A stretch of DNA of 56,020 bases, from positions 1 to 56,020 of the forward strand of contig NZ_NFHD01000021.1 of NCBI RefSeq assembly GCF_002159185.1. Direction: 5' to 3'. The stretch is from Gemmiger sp. An87 (GTDB taxonomy: Bacteria > Bacillota > Clostridia > Oscillospirales > Ruminococcaceae). The position numbers were made by a program, and so were the translations under genes. Below, one piece after another: positions 52,170 to 56,020 of this stretch. Under the pieces are notes generated by a model that saw nothing but the letters and a program-made list of their open reading frames with translations, ran no database searches and was not told where the DNA came from. Within the stretch, counting starts at the first letter, position 1, and each line of letters starts with the position of its first letter.

Positions 52170-52910
52170 TTATCCATTCATTTTTTCTGCATACTGCTGA
52201 TAGACCTGCTCCGTGGGACCATCTGCCATCAGTTTGCCATGATCCAGCCAGATCGCACGGTTACACAGCTCTTTTACCTGTTCTTCGCTATGACTCACAA
52301 AAAGCAGAGTAGTGCCTTCGCCCATCATCTTTTCCATGCGAGCCTTGCACTTTTCCTGGAATTTAAAATCGCCGACCGCAAGAATCTCATCCACAACCAG
52401 AATGTCTGCTTTTACGATTGTGGCAATGGCAAATCCCAGACGCGCCACCATACCGGAGGAATAGTTCTTCACCGGAACGTCCACAAAATCCCACAGTTCC
52501 GAAAAATCCATGATTTCTCTGAAATTCTGCTCCATAAAATCATGATCGTACCCCAGAACTGCACCGTTCAGGTAGATATTTTCACGGGCCGTGAGATCCA
52601 TATCAAAGCCTGCGCCCAGCTCAATAAGCGGAGCAATGCTGCCGTTGATCTGGACATTTCCCTCCGACGGATACAATACACCTGCAAGGATTTTCAGCAT
52701 GGTGCTTTTACCACTTCCGTTGGAGCCGATTAGCGCCACCGACTCACCTTTCTCAATGGAAAAGGAAACATTTTTTAATGCCAGAAACTCATTGAAATGC
52801 AGTTTTCCAGTGAGCATCTTCAGAAAATACTCTTTCAACGTATCCGTTTTTTCCTCTGCAAGGTTAAATCGCATGGACACATTGTTTACTGTGATAATTT
52901 TATCTGCCAT
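52170..52910 (-). CDS. ABC-2 polysaccharide exporter, ATP-binding subunit
   Basis: The 246-residue ATPase has Walker A GSNGSGKST, a signature YSSGMVARLGFA (SSGM instead of LSGGQ, usual in the Wzt/TagH group), Walker B ILVVDEILAVGD and the switch His in FVSHSEEQVKE. It energises export of a finished lipid-linked glycan with the permease in the next gene. It lacks the C-terminal carbohydrate-binding domain of long Wzt proteins, so recognition may rest on other features. ATG 52910 has AAAGGAG 9 nt upstream; the ATG 9 bp earlier is too close to that site. Confidence 0.93.
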   Translation of the reverse strand: MADKIITVNNVSMRFNLAEEKTDTLKEYFLKMLTGKLHFNEFLALKNVSFSIEKGESVALIGSNGSGKSTMLKILAGVLYPSEGNVQINGSIAPLIELGAGFDMDLTARENIYLNGAVLGYDHDFMEQNFREIMDFSELWDFVDVPVKNYSSGMVARLGFAIATIVKADILVVDEILAVGDFKFQEKCKARMEKMMGEGTTLLFVSHSEEQVKELCNRAIWLDHGKLMADGPTEQVYQQYAEKMNG

Positions 52911-52924
52911 CGCTTTCATCTCCT

Positions 52925-53722
52925 TTACAGATACAGAATGAAGTTTTTCTGCATTTTCCTGAAGATCGCAAGACCGATCAGCAGAGAAACCAATGCACTT
53001 GCAGCACAGGCAAACCAGGTATTGATCCCAGGAACACTTCCGTACAGCACGATCTGACGGAAGAAATTGATGTAATGATACATGGGATTCAGCTTAATCA
53101 GATTGATCAGCTGCTGCGGGAGAACTTCCGGGTCGAGCGGATAGAAAATCGGAGTTGCATACATCCACGCCATGGTAATAACGCCGTACAGATGCATGAT
53201 ATCCCGGAAATAAACTGCCAGAGCAGACAAAACCATACCAATTCCAATGCAAAATACCAGCAGCAGAACCATCGGGATCGGGAACAGCAGAATCGGCAGC
53301 CGGAAAGGTGTACGGGTTACGAGCATAACAATTAAAATCGCCACCAGGCTGAAACTCATTGTTACAAAACTGGAAAGCACCCGTGAAACCGGAAAAATAA
53401 ATTTGGGGATGTACACTTTTTTAATCAGCGCCCCGTTATTGATAACCGAATTCATGGCCATTGTTGTGCTTTCACTGAAAAAAGCCCACAGCGTATTGCC
53501 ACAAATCAAATAAAGCGGAAAATTCTCGATATTCGAACGGAACATAAACGAGAAAACCACCGACATAACGGCCATCATCATCAAGGGGTTGAGAAGGCTC
53601 CACAAATAACCCAAAAAGCTGCGGCGGTACTTCACTTTTAAATCACGGACAACCAGTTCCTTCAACAGCGGACGATATCTTACCAAATGCTGCACCGCTC
53701 TATTTTTCTTTATTTGTTCCAT
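52925..53722 (-). CDS. ABC-2 polysaccharide exporter, permease subunit
   Basis: The 265-residue protein has six membrane helices and the Wzm/TagG/RfbA features: LLKELVVRDLKVKYRRSFLG, YLWSLLNPLMMMAVMSVVF and a late PIFYPLDPEVLPQQL with LNPMYHYINFFRQIVLYG. It forms the channel for export of O-antigen or teichoic-acid-like polymers. The ATPase gene starts 14 bp after it. AGGAG precedes the start codon. Confidence 0.93.
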   Translation of the reverse strand: MEQIKKNRAVQHLVRYRPLLKELVVRDLKVKYRRSFLGYLWSLLNPLMMMAVMSVVFSFMFRSNIENFPLYLICGNTLWAFFSESTTMAMNSVINNGALIKKVYIPKFIFPVSRVLSSFVTMSFSLVAILIVMLVTRTPFRLPILLFPIPMVLLLVFCIGIGMVLSALAVYFRDIMHLYGVITMAWMYATPIFYPLDPEVLPQQLINLIKLNPMYHYINFFRQIVLYGSVPGINTWFACAASALVSLLIGLAIFRKMQKNFILYL

Positions 53723-53781
53723 GCCTTTGCTCCTATCAATCCATTATTTTCTAGAAAATCTCTCAAATACTTTACACCAAA

Positions 53782-55386
53782 TCAATACACAGCCACATAA
53801 GCCACATCATCTTCACAAAAGACCTGTTCCTCCACGTTCAGCTCGTTCCAATCCTTTTCAGAAAAATACTGCTGAAAAATTTCATCCGGCATATCTGTTT
53901 TCTGAAGCTCTCGGTTTGCTCTGGAACTGATCAGCCTGTAGTTGGAATAATCTGTAACCATAATACGAACCCCCAATTGGGAATGTCGATATCGGCTCTG
54001 TTCCTGATAAATTGTCGGATTCTGATCATAGGTAATGGCAATTTTCGACACAGTATTTCCGGTTTCTTCCTCATACTGTTCAATTTTATTCGCAATCTGA
54101 TCTGCTTCTAAAATATCAATCGCATTCATAGCCTGCTCATTAGCAGCCATATCCTGCATTGTCAAAATTTGAACCATGATGACGGAAGCCACCAAAACAT
54201 TACTCCATTTTCTCACGATAGGTTTACTATCTTGAAAAAATACAATTACAGCCAAAATCCACACCACTGCGATCACAGCCCATATCGCAACGTTGCTTCT
54301 TGGGCTGAGATCAATTCTCGACTCAATCAAATGCGGCGCATATCCCAATCCATAGGCTGCTGTTAACATCACAGCCAAAAACAACCGCTCCTCGCCGCCT
54401 TTTGCTTTAACAAAAATTATAATGAGCCCGATTAGCGTTACAATTCCTATGAGCAGCATCCCAGCTTCCGGAAGGATACCATCCGCATTTGTCCAAAATT
54501 TCAGCTGATACAGGATTAACTCACGGATGTTGGATTGAATAACTTCCCAACTGATACTTGCGCCTCTTCCTGAGTCCGCAATAAAGCCCGCCTTCAACAA
54601 CACCTTTACAAGCACCACATTAAACAGCGATACTCCGCCGCCTACCATCAACGCAATCACACTTTGCTGATATCTCTTTTTGGGCTGCTCTCTAAACTTC
54701 AAATAGATTCCGGCCAGTACGAAGGCTTCATAAATTCCGATATAGCTTTGATAACAGCCGAGCGCAATGGAAAGGGACACTGCACTCGCTACCCATTTTT
54801 TCCAGCCATTCTCTTCCAAAGCACTTCTCACTGAAAGTCCCAGAGCGAGATTTCCCAGCAGCAGTACCATTGCCATTTCCGGAAACAGCATCAGCTCCAT
54901 TGTAAAAACATTTACAAATGAAAGAACCACTGCACCTGCGGTCAATAGTTTACCGGTTAAGGTCATAGGGCCTGAAAGATCCATAATGCTATAATAAATC
55001 ACCCACATTGTAGTAGCCAGCACTATGATCCACAGCATCATGAAAAGCTGTTGGCTTATCACCTGATTTAGTCCTAAAAACTGCGCCCACAAAATGGTTC
55101 CGCAATTGGTATATCTACCAAGCTGCATATGCCAAAAGGGGCTCATATCATACATCACATTGAAGGAATCCACAGAATAATGTTTGGACCATACCATACA
55201 TCCATATGCCAAAAAAGCGCTTGCCAGGAATCCGCCATAACAAATGAGCCTGCGCTGTTTTTCCTGTTTCTGCCCTATTTTGAATATGTCACATACTGCA
55301 TGAATCAATGTATATACACACCATATTCCCATTGCCAGTGTAACCAGCATCACGATTTGTGTAAAACATTGTTTGATTATTCCCAT
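53782..55386 (-). CDS. GtrII-like membrane glycosyltransferase (copy 2)
   Basis: The 534-residue protein has about 12 membrane helices. The first outer loop reads HYSVDSFNVMYDMSPFWHMQ, with QLGRYTNCGTILWAQFLG, and a later ALGCYQSYIGIYEAFVLAG parallels the NSYQAIVSNF segment of copy 1. The tail YFSEKDWNELNVEEQVFCED, ending VAYVAVY, aligns with the tail of copy 1. It would use lipid-linked sugar made by the GtrA/GtrB pair to modify the exported glycan outside the cell. GGAGG precedes the start. It follows the lectin gene by 18 bp. Confidence 0.82.
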   Translation of the reverse strand: MGIIKQCFTQIVMLVTLAMGIWCVYTLIHAVCDIFKIGQKQEKQRRLICYGGFLASAFLAYGCMVWSKHYSVDSFNVMYDMSPFWHMQLGRYTNCGTILWAQFLGLNQVISQQLFMMLWIIVLATTMWVIYYSIMDLSGPMTLTGKLLTAGAVVLSFVNVFTMELMLFPEMAMVLLLGNLALGLSVRSALEENGWKKWVASAVSLSIALGCYQSYIGIYEAFVLAGIYLKFREQPKKRYQQSVIALMVGGGVSLFNVVLVKVLLKAGFIADSGRGASISWEVIQSNIRELILYQLKFWTNADGILPEAGMLLIGIVTLIGLIIIFVKAKGGEERLFLAVMLTAAYGLGYAPHLIESRIDLSPRSNVAIWAVIAVVWILAVIVFFQDSKPIVRKWSNVLVASVIMVQILTMQDMAANEQAMNAIDILEADQIANKIEQYEEETGNTVSKIAITYDQNPTIYQEQSRYRHSQLGVRIMVTDYSNYRLISSRANRELQKTDMPDEIFQQYFSEKDWNELNVEEQVFCEDDVAYVAVY

Positions 55387-55404
55387 GAAAATAATTCCTC
55401 CATG

Positions 55405-56020
55405 TTATCCGATGGGATTCAATCTAAACTGTTGATTTGCACCCCCGTTTTTGCTGTATACCAGCACATTGGTCTTATCCGCGGTTTCTCTGTTATAAAC
55501 GTCCAGATACAGGCCGCTGCTCTTGGAGCGAATGTAATAATAACCATTTCCGGCATCTTCGAAGAACCACCTCTGGTTATCACCGCCGGTTCCACCCCAT
55601 TGCAGCACATTGGTTCCCGGGGCAGTTCCACAGTTGCTCACATCAAGATACTTTCCCGAGTTTATATTTCTAATCGCATAATAACCGTCTCCTGTGGACG
55701 TGATCTCAAACACCTGGTTCATACCGTTATTTCGGCTGAACAGCTCCACATTGGCACCGTCAGCAAGGCTTGCCCATTCCACATCCAGCACTTTATTGCT
55801 GTCCAGCGCCGTCGAAATTGTGTAAAGGCCCTCTTTGATCCCCTGAACCTGATATGTATCCAGCTTAAACTTCTGGTTTTCTCCTCCGTTTTTGCTGTAT
55901 ACCAGCACATTGGTCTTATCCGCGGTTTCTCTGTTGTAAATGTCCAGATACAAGCCGCTGCTCTTGGAGCGAATGTAATAATAACCATTTCCGGCATCTT
56001 CGAAGAACCACCTCTGGTTG
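55405..56020 (-). CDS. Ricin-type beta-trefoil lectin protein, partial
   Basis: The frame is open to the window edge, so the N-terminus lies beyond 56020. At least 204 residues are visible, made of ricin B repeats of about 49 residues: GLYTISTALDSNKVLDVEWA, GYYAIRNINSGKYLDVSN, GYYYIRSKSSGLYLDVYNRE, each followed by a QxW/QxF motif (NQVFEI, NQRWFF, NQQFRL). Such domains bind sugars and are usually attached to secreted enzymes or surface proteins. The position ahead of the glycan operon suggests a surface protein that binds the same or a host glycan. The stop is at 55405. Confidence 0.88.
   Translation of the reverse strand, partial: NQRWFFEDAGNGYYYIRSKSSGLYLDIYNRETADKTNVLVYSKNGGENQKFKLDTYQVQGIKEGLYTISTALDSNKVLDVEWASLADGANVELFSRNNGMNQVFEITSTGDGYYAIRNINSGKYLDVSNCGTAPGTNVLQWGGTGGDNQRWFFEDAGNGYYYIRSKSSGLYLDVYNRETADKTNVLVYSKNGGANQQFRLNPIG
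55446..55580. repeat. Near-identical DNA repeat in the lectin gene, copy 1
   Basis: This segment recurs at 55887..56020 at an offset of exactly 441 bp (147 codons, three trefoil repeats), with four differences in 134 bp by eye. Confidence 0.9.
55887..56020. repeat. Near-identical DNA repeat in the lectin gene, copy 2
   Basis: This is the second copy of 55446..55580, cut by the window end. It suggests recent duplication or conversion of a whole beta-trefoil unit. Confidence 0.9.

Overview
The window looks like a chromosomal segment of a Gram-positive gut Clostridia bacterium, most likely from the Ruminococcaceae/Oscillospiraceae (Faecalibacterium/Gemmiger/Subdoligranulum-like). This is inferred from strong GGAGG ribosome binding sites, a GC-rich core, S-box and RFN riboswitches, ThyX instead of ThyA, and the gene families present. 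No rRNA, tRNA or CRISPR array was recognised.

Three zones differ in base composition and content. Zone 1 (1 to about 10,460) is an AT-richer accessory region. It holds a tyrosine recombinase, an XRE regulator, an ECF sigma factor with a DUF4367 membrane partner and a small secreted protein, a pRiA4b-ORF3-type protein, a HipA-like kinase, a GNAT protein, and many decayed remnants: a DUF4143 ATPase, a TnpB tail, a HipA-partner ORF, a gene with an early amber codon, and a 0.24 kb direct repeat.

Zone 2 (10,465 to about 44,800) is GC-rich core. It contains a flavin reductase/DUF1905 pair; a divergent carbohydrate ABC importer whose permease operon also carries an adaptor-like protein and a MacB/FtsX-like permease with no ATPase; a long operon pcrA-thyX-tmk-DUF2156-GNAT-mltG-U32; an operon MATE-recD2-comFC-mreB; a YeiH/LysR divergent pair; metK under a SAM-I riboswitch; ribU under an FMN riboswitch; an MscS channel; rmlD-like/DAACS symporter/HAD; a MerR-effector-like protein/DUF3737/aldo-keto reductase/cyclophilin-like lipoprotein operon; and a MarR regulator divergent from a frameshifted MFS transporter.

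Zone 3 (about 44,895 to the end) is a low-GC, single-strand cell-surface polysaccharide cluster read leftwards: ricin-type lectin (partial), GtrII-like transferase, ABC-2 exporter permease and ATPase, DUF4422-GT8 fusion, GT2-GT4 fusion with a heptad-repeat tail, a second GtrII-like transferase, GtrB and GtrA. The genes are almost contiguous. They suggest export of an undecaprenyl-linked glycan and its decoration on the outer face of the membrane by lipid-linked sugars, with two acceptor-specific transferases sharing one GtrA/GtrB pair.

The most notable items are the ATPase-less MacB-like module inside a sugar-import operon, the two-transferase Gtr system, the sigma/DUF4367/secreted-protein module, and several regulatory palindromes placed exactly on predicted promoters.
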